NCBI GenBank assembly: GCA_024639905.1 | Contig: JAHEGE010000009.1 | Span: forward strand, 1-63,889 | DNA length: 63,889 nt | From: Gammaproteobacteria bacterium | GTDB lineage: Bacteria; Pseudomonadota; Gammaproteobacteria; Pseudomonadales; Pseudohongiellaceae | Reading direction: 5' to 3' | In this document: positions 43,541 through 51,202 of the stretch, in pieces | Position numbering within the stretch: position 1 is the stretch's first letter | How the letters are laid out: each line of letters starts with the position of its first letter | Translations under genes and position numbers: made by a program | Notes under the pieces: generated by a model | Told to the model about the DNA's origin: nothing | What the model saw: the letters and a program-made list of their open reading frames with translations, nothing else | Database searches by the model: none

Positions 43541-44236
43541 TTAAATTTGTATGCGGTCGATCTCAGCCATATCGAGGATACGACCGTCTTCAATTTCGAA
43601 CTTCATCGTTTGCGATTCGGTATTCCAACTCACGGCCGTAATTTTCTGCTCTGCGACCAGAGGTACCATGAATCTTTCGCCGCCTTTTTCGCCGGTCATC
43701 GCAAAGTTGTAGGTCCCGTCTGGCATTTCATCTCCCTGAGCATTGGTACCGTCCCAGTTGAGCTCAAATGACCCGGGCTGAAGATTCTCAAACTCTTCAC
43801 GATGAATAAGCTGACCCGAGGATGCCTCGTAGACGCTAAAAACCGCTGTCTCCGCACGGCTTGGCATTAACGCCTGCGCAGTAATTGCGCGGCCCGCGCC
43901 CCCACGTATTGAGCTGCCATCGAGGTTGAGTGTCTTGCCTAAAAGGGTTGAGCCGAGCAGGAATTTCTCAGTCTTAGACTCTGCTGCCATTTCCTCCATC
44001 GAGCCCTGGACTCCTTTCATCGCCTCTAGAGACGAGAACTGGGCGAGCTGAGCCACAAAGGCTTCGTTATCCATTGGGCTTAATGGGTTCTGATTTTTCA
44101 GCTGCGTGGTGAACAGCTGCAGGAATGCATCGCGGCCTAGCGCATCCTCTTCTGTATTTGCTTTGATCTGCCGCTCTTCATACTGATTTGAAGTCAGGAT
44201 GTTAGCGGGCAACATCGCGGTGTTTTGTACCGACAT
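43541..44236 (-). CDS. flgD: Hook cap protein FlgD
   Basis: 231 residues. LGRDAFLQLFTTQLKNQNPL, SPMDNEAFVAQLAQFSSLE, then the beta-sandwich FlgD/FLgD_tudor region with NWDGTNAQGDEMPDGTYNF. Scaffold for hook assembly, removed later. Confidence 0.96.
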   Translation of the reverse strand: MSVQNTAMLPANILTSNQYEERQIKANTEEDALGRDAFLQLFTTQLKNQNPLSPMDNEAFVAQLAQFSSLEAMKGVQGSMEEMAAESKTEKFLLGSTLLGKTLNLDGSSIRGGAGRAITAQALMPSRAETAVFSVYEASSGQLIHREEFENLQPGSFELNWDGTNAQGDEMPDGTYNFAMTGEKGGERFMVPLVAEQKITAVSWNTESQTMKFEIEDGRILDMAEIDRIQI

Positions 44237-44246
44237 GGCTTAGCTC

Positions 44247-44672
44247 CTATACCTTGATGACTTCAAGAGTGCGGCTCATCAGCTGCTTCGCTGTCGAGAT
44301 CACTTCGATGTTGTTTTGATAGGCACGCGAGGCATCCATCATCTCAATCAGCTCTTCGATTTCTGTCACATTTGACGCATAGATATAGCCGTTTTCGTCG
44401 GCAAGCGGATTGTTTGGCTCGAACACCTGCTTAACTGGCTTGGGGTCATCAATAATCGAATCAACATGGACTCCACCTTCGAATCCATTACCCGCGCCGC
44501 TCATTGCATTGTCCATTAGTGTCTGAAATACGGGCCTTTTCGCGCGAAAAGCGCCTGCATCAGTGCCCGCAACAACGCCAGCGTTGGCCAAGTTGCTCGC
44601 GGTGGCGTTCATGCGAATCAACTGCGCGTTCATGCCGGTACCTGCAATGCTCATGAGTCTTTCGAATGACAT
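44247..44672 (-). CDS. flgC: Proximal rod protein FlgC
   Basis: 141 residues. Starts SFERLMSIAGTGMNAQLIRM with TASNLANAG, ends YASNVTEIEELIEMMDASRA-type and TAKQLMSRTLEVIKV. Rod subunit immediately after flgB. Confidence 0.96.
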   Translation of the reverse strand: MSFERLMSIAGTGMNAQLIRMNATASNLANAGVVAGTDAGAFRAKRPVFQTLMDNAMSGAGNGFEGGVHVDSIIDDPKPVKQVFEPNNPLADENGYIYASNVTEIEELIEMMDASRAYQNNIEVISTAKQLMSRTLEVIKV

Positions 44673-44688
44673 GACAGTTCTCCTTTAT

Positions 44689-45111
44689 CTATTCGCCACG
44701 GAAGGCTTTGCGTAAACCAGAGATTTTGTTTTCGAGAAATTGAATCGATGCTTGGTAATCAGCAACTGCACGCCCGAAGCGCGCCTGCTCTACGCCCATC
44801 TCAACTGTATTGTTGTCGAGGCTTGGATTTAGTGGCGTGTAGTAGGTAATCGCAGAATCGATATTGCCGAGAGAGCCGCTTGCCGCACCGATATGCTTCG
44901 CCCTCGAGGCGCGCAGGGCGGCGGAGCTGGTGTTATTACCTGAATCCATGCTCGTCGTGTGTTGCTTTAGCAGCTTCGCGAAATCCAAATCGCGGGCCTT
45001 ATAGCCCGGAGTAGACGCGTTAGTGATATTGGCGGAAATAATCTCGAGCCGACGGCTCTTTAAGCTCGTCGCTGCTGCGTTAAATCCGAAATAGCTGTCT
45101 AGTGAAGCCAT
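44689..45111 (-). CDS. flgB: Proximal rod protein FlgB
   Basis: 140 residues. LKSRRLEIISANITNASTPG, YKARDLDFAKLL and NNTVEMGVEQARFGRAVADY. First gene of the flgBCDEFGHIJKL-fliD operon, behind a sigma54-type promoter. Confidence 0.96.
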   Translation of the reverse strand: MASLDSYFGFNAAATSLKSRRLEIISANITNASTPGYKARDLDFAKLLKQHTTSMDSGNNTSSAALRASRAKHIGAASGSLGNIDSAITYYTPLNPSLDNNTVEMGVEQARFGRAVADYQASIQFLENKISGLRKAFRGE

Positions 45112-45160
45112 GGTTTTGTTTTACTCTGTGTGCGTTTAAAAATTTCTACGCCAAAGTCAC

Positions 45161-45176
45161 TGCAGAATTGATGCCA
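45161..45176 (-). promoter_or_regulatory. Sigma54-type promoter of the flgB operon
   Basis: Minus strand TGGCATC-AATT-CTGCA: the essential GG and GC are 10 bases apart; three less critical positions differ from consensus. 50 bases before the flgB ATG. Confidence 0.75.
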
Positions 45177-45381
45177 ACTTATGTTTTAGTCGCCCTGCTA
45201 TTCTGTTTTATCAATTTATTCAATGAGGTATGCACCATAAGCGTTATGACTCTGAGCGCAGGCATGAAATTAAATTCGCTGCCAAGCCGCTAGCACTTTC
45301 AAAGCGGCAGCAAAGTGGCAAGTGGCACGGAAAGCGGCGAGCGTCTGGCGTTGGTTACGATAATTCTCTAGACTCGCCGGC

Positions 45382-46506
45382 ATGACTTACCGACTCGCTC
45401 CATTAACCACGCAGCACCTGCGCGCTTTTAGCCGACTGATAGTAATTGCCTGGCTCCTTGGCCCGCTGTCTGTGTCTGCCCAAAGTACGACGCGACTGTC
45501 TGAAGAGGCGAAGGCCCGCGTGGTTGCAGAGATCGCCTCATGGATGGCTCAGCGTGAGGGGATAGCGCAAGGCCGCATCGAGGTACTAGCAAGCGATCGC
45601 CGGTTCCGAGTCCCAACCTGCGAAGGCGCCTTGGGCTTGGACTACGTGACGCGGCCAACCATCGAAGCGGACAAGCCTGCAAACGCGACGGTACGCGCAA
45701 GCTGCGACGCTAGCGATTGGAGCGCGGTACTGCGGGTTAACGTCAATGCCCAGCCTCAACGCGTCGTCTTTGCCCGCGGCCTAGTAAGCGGCACGCTATT
45801 GGAAGCCTCTCACTTAATCGTCGCGCAATCTGGTGCCACTCCTTCACAGAAGGTTCTGAGCGATCTAGTTGGCCGTTCGATCAATCGTGACGTTCGTGCT
45901 GGAGAGGAAATAGATGACGTAATACTCGCGCAATGGGTCGATGTCTTCGTCACCACGGCTGCCGTGCGTCGTGGCGAGCGCATCGGGCTGAACGGTGTTC
46001 GCATAGCACGTTTGGCATTCAATGAGGCAAGCCTGCAACAGCGTCTCACGCAGGAGCAGCTCGAGAGCGCTGTGGCTAGACGGGACCTCAGGGAAGGCAC
46101 CACCCTGACTCTCAGCGATCTCCAATTTGCCAGCGCGGCCCTGGTCGCTACGGGCATACTGGAACAAGGCAGTGTTTTCGACGCCAGTAGCTTCGCTGCG
46201 CGCGAGCTCTTCGAGCAACTGCCTCGAGATGCAGTGCTCGATGCTCGTCAGCTGCAGCGCGCAACAACCAAGCGTAGACTCACACCTGGAACCGTTATCC
46301 GCTACTCCGATATTCAGATGCAGCCCCACGTCGGCGCTGGCGAAAACGTGCAGCTAACAGTCACTCGGGGCGCCATCTCGCTCACGGTAGACATGATAGC
46401 TGCCGGCGATGGCTACCTCGGCGACAAGGTCGAACTGAATAACCCGGAATCAGGAGAATCGGTGATCGCCACCGTTACTGGCGTAGGCCGGGCTCAAAGA
46501 GACTAG
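45382..46506 (+). CDS. flgA: P-ring assembly chaperone FlgA (extended)
   Basis: 374 residues, compared with about 220-250 usually. Signal peptide ending near SVSAQS, then the N-terminal FlgA region with a cysteine pair (VPTCEGALG, RASCDAS). The C-terminal SAF domain ends typically (RGAISLTVDMIAAGDGYLGD, VELNNPESG). Between them are extra segments (residues about 130-280) that repeat the SAF start (L-x-x-G-T-x-L-x-x-x-D/H-L pattern), so the SAF module appears multiplied. Periplasmic chaperone for FlgI. Divergent from flgB; only a weak sigma54-like sequence precedes it. Confidence 0.92.
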   Translation: MTYRLAPLTTQHLRAFSRLIVIAWLLGPLSVSAQSTTRLSEEAKARVVAEIASWMAQREGIAQGRIEVLASDRRFRVPTCEGALGLDYVTRPTIEADKPANATVRASCDASDWSAVLRVNVNAQPQRVVFARGLVSGTLLEASHLIVAQSGATPSQKVLSDLVGRSINRDVRAGEEIDDVILAQWVDVFVTTAAVRRGERIGLNGVRIARLAFNEASLQQRLTQEQLESAVARRDLREGTTLTLSDLQFASAALVATGILEQGSVFDASSFAARELFEQLPRDAVLDARQLQRATTKRRLTPGTVIRYSDIQMQPHVGAGENVQLTVTRGAISLTVDMIAAGDGYLGDKVELNNPESGESVIATVTGVGRAQRD

Positions 46507-46524
46507 TCTTTTTGAGAATTCTAC

Positions 46525-46551
46525 TAAAGTCGCGTCCCAAGCTGTCGATTG
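46525..46551 (+). promoter_or_regulatory. Sigma28 (FliA) promoter of flgMN
   Basis: TAAAGTCG-N11-GTCGATTG with exact spacing, 54 bases before the flgM ATG. Makes anti-sigma factor production FliA-dependent, a feedback loop known in other bacteria. Confidence 0.9.
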
Positions 46552-46605
46552 GGCGAGTACAGAACGATAGATCTCAGCATAATGTAGATCATAGGAAGGA
46601 AGACC

Positions 46606-46911
46606 ATGACAGATGCCATTTCGAATACCGCGGCCAATGCAGCTAACGCGCTCAAGTCTGCCACGAGAACTAGCGAGGCCACTAATAAGGCTAAACTCGA
46701 CACGGCTGACGCCGTTGAGACCGCCGCTACCTCGCCGAAGGTCGAGCCGAGCACGGTAGAACTTTCGCCGGCTCTCAAAGCCGCCCTCTCCAACGCCGAT
46801 TTCGACAGCGCGAAGGTCGAGGCGATTCGCACCGCTATCGAGCAAGGTAACTACCCGCTTGATGATACGAAAATAGCTGAGAGCTTTGTGCCGTTAGAGA
46901 AACTCCTGTAG
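46606..46911 (+). CDS. flgM: Anti-sigma28 factor FlgM
   Basis: 101 residues. Disordered Ala/Thr-rich N-terminus, then the FlgM core VELSPALKAALSNADFDSAK, VEAIRTAIEQGNYPLDDTKI. Binds FliA until exported through the finished hook. AGGAAGG precedes the ATG. Confidence 0.94.
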   Translation: MTDAISNTAANAANALKSATRTSEATNKAKLDTADAVETAATSPKVEPSTVELSPALKAALSNADFDSAKVEAIRTAIEQGNYPLDDTKIAESFVPLEKLL

Positions 46912-46920
46912 ATTGCCGAC

Positions 46921-47289
46921 ATGGCTAATCTTAACGAAGCATCGTTTAAAATTACCGCGCTCGAGGAACTGCTCGAGCGCGAGTTTGCGCTGTTGAAATC
47001 ACAGGATTTCGCGCAGTTCGAGACTCTTCAGCAGCGCAAGAACGAACTCTTAGCATTCCTCGCCGATAACAACACACTTGATCCAGAGGGCAACAGCATC
47101 GATTCCGAATCGATTCTGCGCAACGAAGAACTGTCCGCACGCCTGCAAAATTGCCGCGACCGGCAGCAGCGCAACGAAGTGCTAGTCAGGCAAAAGCTGT
47201 CCTCTATTCGCGAAGCACTTGAGACTATTCAGGCAGGCGGCCCAGCGCGTGACAATACCTATGAACACCTAGGAAAAGGCCGCCGCTAA
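46921..47289 (+). CDS. flgN: Export chaperone FlgN
   Basis: 122 residues, helical, LEELLEREFALLKSQDFAQF then KNELLAFLAD typical of FlgN, chaperone of FlgK and FlgL. Follows flgM by nine bases and overlaps the convergent flhX-type gene by four bases. Confidence 0.92.
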   Translation: MANLNEASFKITALEELLEREFALLKSQDFAQFETLQQRKNELLAFLADNNTLDPEGNSIDSESILRNEELSARLQNCRDRQQRNEVLVRQKLSSIREALETIQAGGPARDNTYEHLGKGRR

Positions 47290-47561
47290 GTTTCCGGTCT
47301 TTTATCCCGTAGCCAATAGGCCCACGAAAGGATAACGGCAACCGATTCAAACAAGGTCTCTGGAACTTCCTGTCCCACTTCAACGCCTTCCAAATAGTCG
47401 ACCAACCTCTCGTCATAAAGCACAGGGATGTTTGACGCCCGCGCCGCCTCGATCAGCACGTCAGCGTACTCATCCTCGGCCTTCGCAACGATGACCGGCG
47501 CGCCGACTCCCCGATACTCTAGCGCCGCTGCTTTGCGCCGCTTGTCGTTCAGCGGCCTCAT
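47286..47561 (-). CDS. FlhB C-terminal homologue (FlhX/YlqH type)
   Basis: 91 residues corresponding to the FlhB fragment after NPTH cleavage: ALEYRGVGAPVIVAKAEDEY, ARASNIPVLYDERLVDYLEG, VPETLFESVAVILSWAYWL. There is no membrane part and no NPTH motif. Homologues can substitute for the cleaved FlhB fragment in some bacteria. Overlaps the preceding fliK-like gene by four bases (ATGA). Confidence 0.9.
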   Translation of the reverse strand: MRPLNDKRRKAAALEYRGVGAPVIVAKAEDEYADVLIEAARASNIPVLYDERLVDYLEGVEVGQEVPETLFESVAVILSWAYWLRDKRPET

Positions 47562-48685
47562 GCGCGCATCTCGAGGTTGCCGACACTGCGAATGCTCTCA
47601 GGCTTAGCGCGTTCGGGTTTACTGCCATGGATTACCTGGCAGCGAGCTACATCAAGGCCAAATTTTTCGAGGTTGGCTCTTAACTCACGGACATGAGCTG
47701 AGGCACGCTGTGCCTCCTCGAGATTCGATAGCCAGACCGTGACAGAGAGCAGCCGCGGCGCTAAGAGTTCTACTCGTCCCCACACATTATCGTCTTCGCT
47801 AAAACTGAGCTTCATCTCTACCGACCAGACATTGCGCTGCTTGCCATCGCGCTGGTGTTCGCGCCGCTCGATGATGACTTCTGCCGGCGGTCGGTCACTG
47901 AACAGCAGCATGAAGCGCAGAGCAAGCTCACGCTGTTCCTGTCGCAACATAAACTCGATTTTAGCTATGTCGAGATAATCAATAACCGATTCGATGGCTG
48001 CGAGCTCATCGGGAAACCCGGAAGGATCGAGCCCAACGAGCCGGTCTATAAGCCGCTGAAGCAAACGGCGAATATCGATGTCTCGCGACTCACCAAACTC
48101 GGCTCTACCCACTCGGGGCGGAATAAAGCCATTAGCTAGCATAAACAGCCTGATCTTTTGCGCATCGAGAGTCTCGGCTGAACCCAATAATTGAGGCAGT
48201 AGCGAGCGCGCAGAATCAGGAAGTATTTTTCGTACCAGGTCGACGAACGCGGTGCTGCCCCCTGCGCTCGAAAGTATCGGCACATCGGTCAATTCGGGGC
48301 CCGCGGCGAGCGCCGCCAAGACTTGAAGATTGACCGGCTGCTTGGGCGTCAGTGCAGCAAGCGCCGCGGCTCTCTCTATGCCCGCAGTCATCAGCGTCTG
48401 TCGCTGCTCGACAGGCTTTATAGTCACCCCATAAGCGCTACGGCTCACACCAAAATCCAGCGACTGGCCCTTAAGATCGCCGAAGTTCGCACGAAATCGC
48501 CGCGGCTGATTCGGCAGAAGTAGCGTCACCGAGTCCCCATCGCCAGCAACGATACCCCGCACCGTCTGTCCCGCGTTGAGGGCAAGCTCACGCGCCTCGG
48601 TGGTATTTAGGCGCAAAATCCCAAGCGCCGGCTGATCAGCGATTGGGACTCTTAAGAATTGACTAATATTCTCGGGGCCGTTCAC
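47558..48685 (-). CDS. Second FliK-like hook-length/switch protein
   Basis: 375 residues. The C-terminal third resembles the Flg_hook domain: WSVEMKLSFSEDDNVWGRVE and LLSVTVWLSNLEEAQ. No low-complexity ruler like fliK at 7553. Translationally coupled to the FlhX-type gene downstream, as in other gammaproteobacteria where a FliK-like and an FlhB-tail gene are paired. Possibly a partner for FlhX in substrate switching; this is inference. Confidence 0.82.
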   Translation of the reverse strand: MNGPENISQFLRVPIADQPALGILRLNTTEARELALNAGQTVRGIVAGDGDSVTLLLPNQPRRFRANFGDLKGQSLDFGVSRSAYGVTIKPVEQRQTLMTAGIERAAALAALTPKQPVNLQVLAALAAGPELTDVPILSSAGGSTAFVDLVRKILPDSARSLLPQLLGSAETLDAQKIRLFMLANGFIPPRVGRAEFGESRDIDIRRLLQRLIDRLVGLDPSGFPDELAAIESVIDYLDIAKIEFMLRQEQRELALRFMLLFSDRPPAEVIIERREHQRDGKQRNVWSVEMKLSFSEDDNVWGRVELLAPRLLSVTVWLSNLEEAQRASAHVRELRANLEKFGLDVARCQVIHGSKPERAKPESIRSVGNLEMRA

Positions 48686-48706
48686 CCGGCCTCCTTACTC
48701 TTGATC

Positions 48707-49150
48707 TCAAGGAAAGTGCACCCAACTCGCTCGAACCCTTTGCTCGAGCTCGAGCTCGGCGGGGTCGACGGTGAATACAAGCCGCATCACATCCTCGGCG
48801 GTTGGAATTCGCAAAGTGACGCCGGAGAGCATCCGATGCGGGCTGCGTGAGGGAAACGCTCGTGGGTTGGCCGCAATAAACGCGTCGCGCAATATCGCCT
48901 TGCGAATCGTGGTGCCCGCGACAGCACGGTTGATAATCCCGTCAAGCGTATCGCCTGGCCTTACCTCGTAAAACCCTGTCGCGATCTCTTCTGCATGTCG
49001 AAGCTCAAGATGCTGATTGATATCGTAATCGGCGAGCAGCGTGCGCAATGCTCTATCAATATCCGCGCGCGAGTTACTCTCAGCTGCGAACAGTAACGGA
49101 GCCACCGTCAGTGCCAACGCCAACGCGAGCGGCCTGGTCATCCTCTTCAT
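48707..49150 (-). CDS. Exported protein with a LysM/FimV-like motif in the H-ring operon
   Basis: 147 residues from ATG 49150 (AAGGGG upstream). Signal peptide ending near LLFAAES; then YEVRPGDTLDGIINRAVAGT and LRDAFIAANPRAF ... LSGVTLRIPT, the pattern of the FimV N-terminal/LysM peptidoglycan-binding fold. Short acidic C-terminal tail. Between flgT and the second fliK, so perhaps anchors or positions the H ring in the wall. Family otherwise not recognised. Confidence 0.75.
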   Translation of the reverse strand: MKRMTRPLALALALTVAPLLFAAESNSRADIDRALRTLLADYDINQHLELRHAEEIATGFYEVRPGDTLDGIINRAVAGTTIRKAILRDAFIAANPRAFPSRSPHRMLSGVTLRIPTAEDVMRLVFTVDPAELELEQRVRASWVHFP

Positions 49151-49209
49151 TGTTATCCCCTTTATCATCCTGCCTTTTGTCTTTGTTTATCGCCATGATA
49201 CCAGGCTCA

Positions 49210-50430
49210 CTAGAACGGCATCGCGTTAGTGTGCTTTACACCCGTAACCGGCCCCTCAAGGATCTGCAACTCAGCGCTATTGGCCGACACTCGGACGACC
49301 TCTGCAATTGCCAACGACTCGAGCATTTGCGCATCGAGCAGCTTGGCCGCGTCGGTAAACTTGCTCGTACTCAGTAAGAATCTATCGCCACGCTTTACCC
49401 CCGCTCGCGAACCCTGATTAAGAGTCGGTGTGGCATCGGAGAACATCTCTTGTGAATACACCAGAAGAGATTCGGGTTGGCAATGCAGGGCCTGATCCCC
49501 GCGCGTTAAAAGCGCTGCCGCGGCGCGCGCTAGCTGATCGCTTACTCGGCTTGCATTGTGTAAATGGCCATCGCGCAGCGCTATCTTCAATGTCAGAGTG
49601 TCACGCGCGAGTGTCTCCTCGTTACCGGTCGCACCCCCCTGCGTAGAATCTACCGTGTGGAGACTCAGCTCCACGCGCACATAGATCATGGCTTCGGCAG
49701 CGCTCACATGCGCGAGACTGCTGCGATCGACCGCTAGACCGAGTTCACCGCTGACGTTTAAACCGAGGCCTCGCAGTAGTCGCCCGCTCGCGCGCAGCGT
49801 CTGTGCGGGGCTGAGTTCTTGCGGGGAAAAATCGATCAGTTCCACCTTGAGCTGGTGATTGCTATTCCGCGGATCGACGAAGCGACCATCAGTCAGTCGA
49901 GCATATTGCCCGCCCGGGAGCCGCTCGTCTCCGGCACGAATAGGCAAGACCGTCCATCCCTCTGCCGCATCAACTTCTGCCGCCACTGACGCGTGAATCA
50001 ACTCCGAAATTAGGCCAAGCTCGCGCGAGCGACGCCCTGCCTTCTGGCTGACCTCTGCAGGCACACTCTGGCGGACGACGAGCGCCTTTGCATATTTGCT
50101 GGGCGGTAACTGATCACAGCTAAGCGTCGGATTGAGTGCGCTGGTTTCGAGAAAGCCTGAGAATTCACTGGTCTGGCGCGGTGTTAGCAGGGACTGCATG
50201 CGGACGCCACGGATGCCCCCCTCTACACGATAGAAGGACGACTCGACGAGTTTGCCGTCGGCATTGAGATAGGCCGACGACACGACAGAGACTCCGTTAG
50301 AGATCGCGGCGTTAAGCACCTCAGCCTTAATGGTTTCGAGTTGGCTAGCCACGTCCTGCGCCTGAGCGCGGGGGGCAGCGGCGCCGAGAAGAGCTAACGA
50401 GAGCAGAATTCTTTTGCAGCTCCTAAGCAT
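49210..50430 (-). CDS. flgT: Flagellar H-ring protein FlgT
   Basis: 406 residues with signal peptide (cut near AQAQDVA). Three-domain layout: N-terminal AEVLNAAISNGVSVVSSAY..., a central beta-rich part and a C-terminal SH3-like segment with RAGVKRGDRFLLS and LAIAEVVRVSANSAELQILE. FlgT is required for the H ring of sodium-driven polar flagella in Vibrio. Four bases after flgP. Assignment rests on fold-level motifs and partner. Confidence 0.82.
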   Translation of the reverse strand: MLRSCKRILLSLALLGAAAPRAQAQDVASQLETIKAEVLNAAISNGVSVVSSAYLNADGKLVESSFYRVEGGIRGVRMQSLLTPRQTSEFSGFLETSALNPTLSCDQLPPSKYAKALVVRQSVPAEVSQKAGRRSRELGLISELIHASVAAEVDAAEGWTVLPIRAGDERLPGGQYARLTDGRFVDPRNSNHQLKVELIDFSPQELSPAQTLRASGRLLRGLGLNVSGELGLAVDRSSLAHVSAAEAMIYVRVELSLHTVDSTQGGATGNEETLARDTLTLKIALRDGHLHNASRVSDQLARAAAALLTRGDQALHCQPESLLVYSQEMFSDATPTLNQGSRAGVKRGDRFLLSTSKFTDAAKLLDAQMLESLAIAEVVRVSANSAELQILEGPVTGVKHTNAMPF

Positions 50431-50434
50431 TGGT

Positions 50435-50968
50435 TTAGCGCCCGGTCATCGCTAGCTGGTCGACATAGAGAGCCCGCAGGTCACCTATAGTCGAATTTGG
50501 CAGAGCGAGCGTGACCGCATAGGTATCTCCCGACACGGGCTCAATCTTAATCAACTCTGCTCCGTAGATGACGCCTTCGACGCGCGATCGAAAGTCGTCG
50601 CTGGCAACGGTGAGGTCGGCAATAGTCGTCGATGAGTCAATGTAGACGCCGAAAACGATCTCAGTTAGCTGGCGATAGGCGTCGAAGCGCGCGGCCTTGA
50701 TTGCCATCAAGCGCTGCTGTGGCGGGCTTCCCGCCTGGCTCTCAATAACGGCATAGCCCGTAGCCTCGATGCGCTCACTCGGCAGCGGGCCGAGACCGCC
50801 AGCGGCATTAATTACTGGGCCTGCCACGGAGAATCCCGCGTTCATGCCCGCCAAACCCACTCGCCCGCTGCTAGAGCAGTTAACGAGCAAAATAGTCGCG
50901 GCAAGTAGGAATGCGACGCGAAAGGCGCGGCAGCCTGCTTTACTCTGGATGGCCATCATCGGTGCCAT
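50435..50968 (-). CDS. flgP: Flagellar outer-membrane lipoprotein FlgP
   Basis: 177 residues. N-terminal hydrophobic segment with lipobox LVNC (TILLVNCSSS), then the LPP20 domain: IEATGYAVIESQAG, QQRLMAIKAARFDAYRQLTE and VYIDSSTTIADLTVASDDFR, VEGVIYGAEL. Part of the outer H ring. First gene of a five-gene operon with a sigma28 promoter. flgO, its usual partner, was not found. Confidence 0.9.
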   Translation of the reverse strand: MAPMMAIQSKAGCRAFRVAFLLAATILLVNCSSSGRVGLAGMNAGFSVAGPVINAAGGLGPLPSERIEATGYAVIESQAGSPPQQRLMAIKAARFDAYRQLTEIVFGVYIDSSTTIADLTVASDDFRSRVEGVIYGAELIKIEPVSGDTYAVTLALPNSTIGDLRALYVDQLAMTGR

Positions 50969-51018
50969 GTCGTGATCCTCACTCGCGTGTCATTGAACTT
51001 GTTTCTCTTACGCAGGAC

Positions 51019-51045
51019 CAATCGACACTTCCACGCGCGCCTTTA
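51019..51045 (-). promoter_or_regulatory. Sigma28 (FliA) promoter of flgP-flgT-fliK2-flhX
   Basis: Minus strand TAAAGGCG-N11-GTCGATTG with exact FliA spacing, 51-77 bases before the flgP ATG. It lies 41 bases from the divergent sigma54 promoter of flhA. Confidence 0.88.
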
Positions 51046-51086
51046 CTCGGTGAATCAAGGCCCGGTTTAAAGGTGTCAGATTTAGT

Positions 51087-51102
51087 TGGCACAGCGCTTG
51101 CA
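51087..51102 (+). promoter_or_regulatory. Sigma54 promoter of flhA-flhF-flhG-fliA
   Basis: TGGCACA-GCGC-TTGCA, one mismatch to the consensus. 100 bases before the flhA ATG. It places FliA under sigma54 control, the usual hierarchy of polar systems. Confidence 0.92.
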
Positions 51103-51202
51103 ACACCCTAGCGCGAGTCGCAAAAGTACAGCGCACGCCTGCACCGCAGGCGAGAAATTAAACCCGCAAAAGTAAATTAACTAACTGAAAAAGAAGAGAA
51201 AA

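Noticed and set aside
45330..45345. Sigma54-like TGGCACG before flgA
   Set aside because: The downstream part reads GCGGC with GG to GC spacing of 11 instead of 10, so it is not a reliable promoter.
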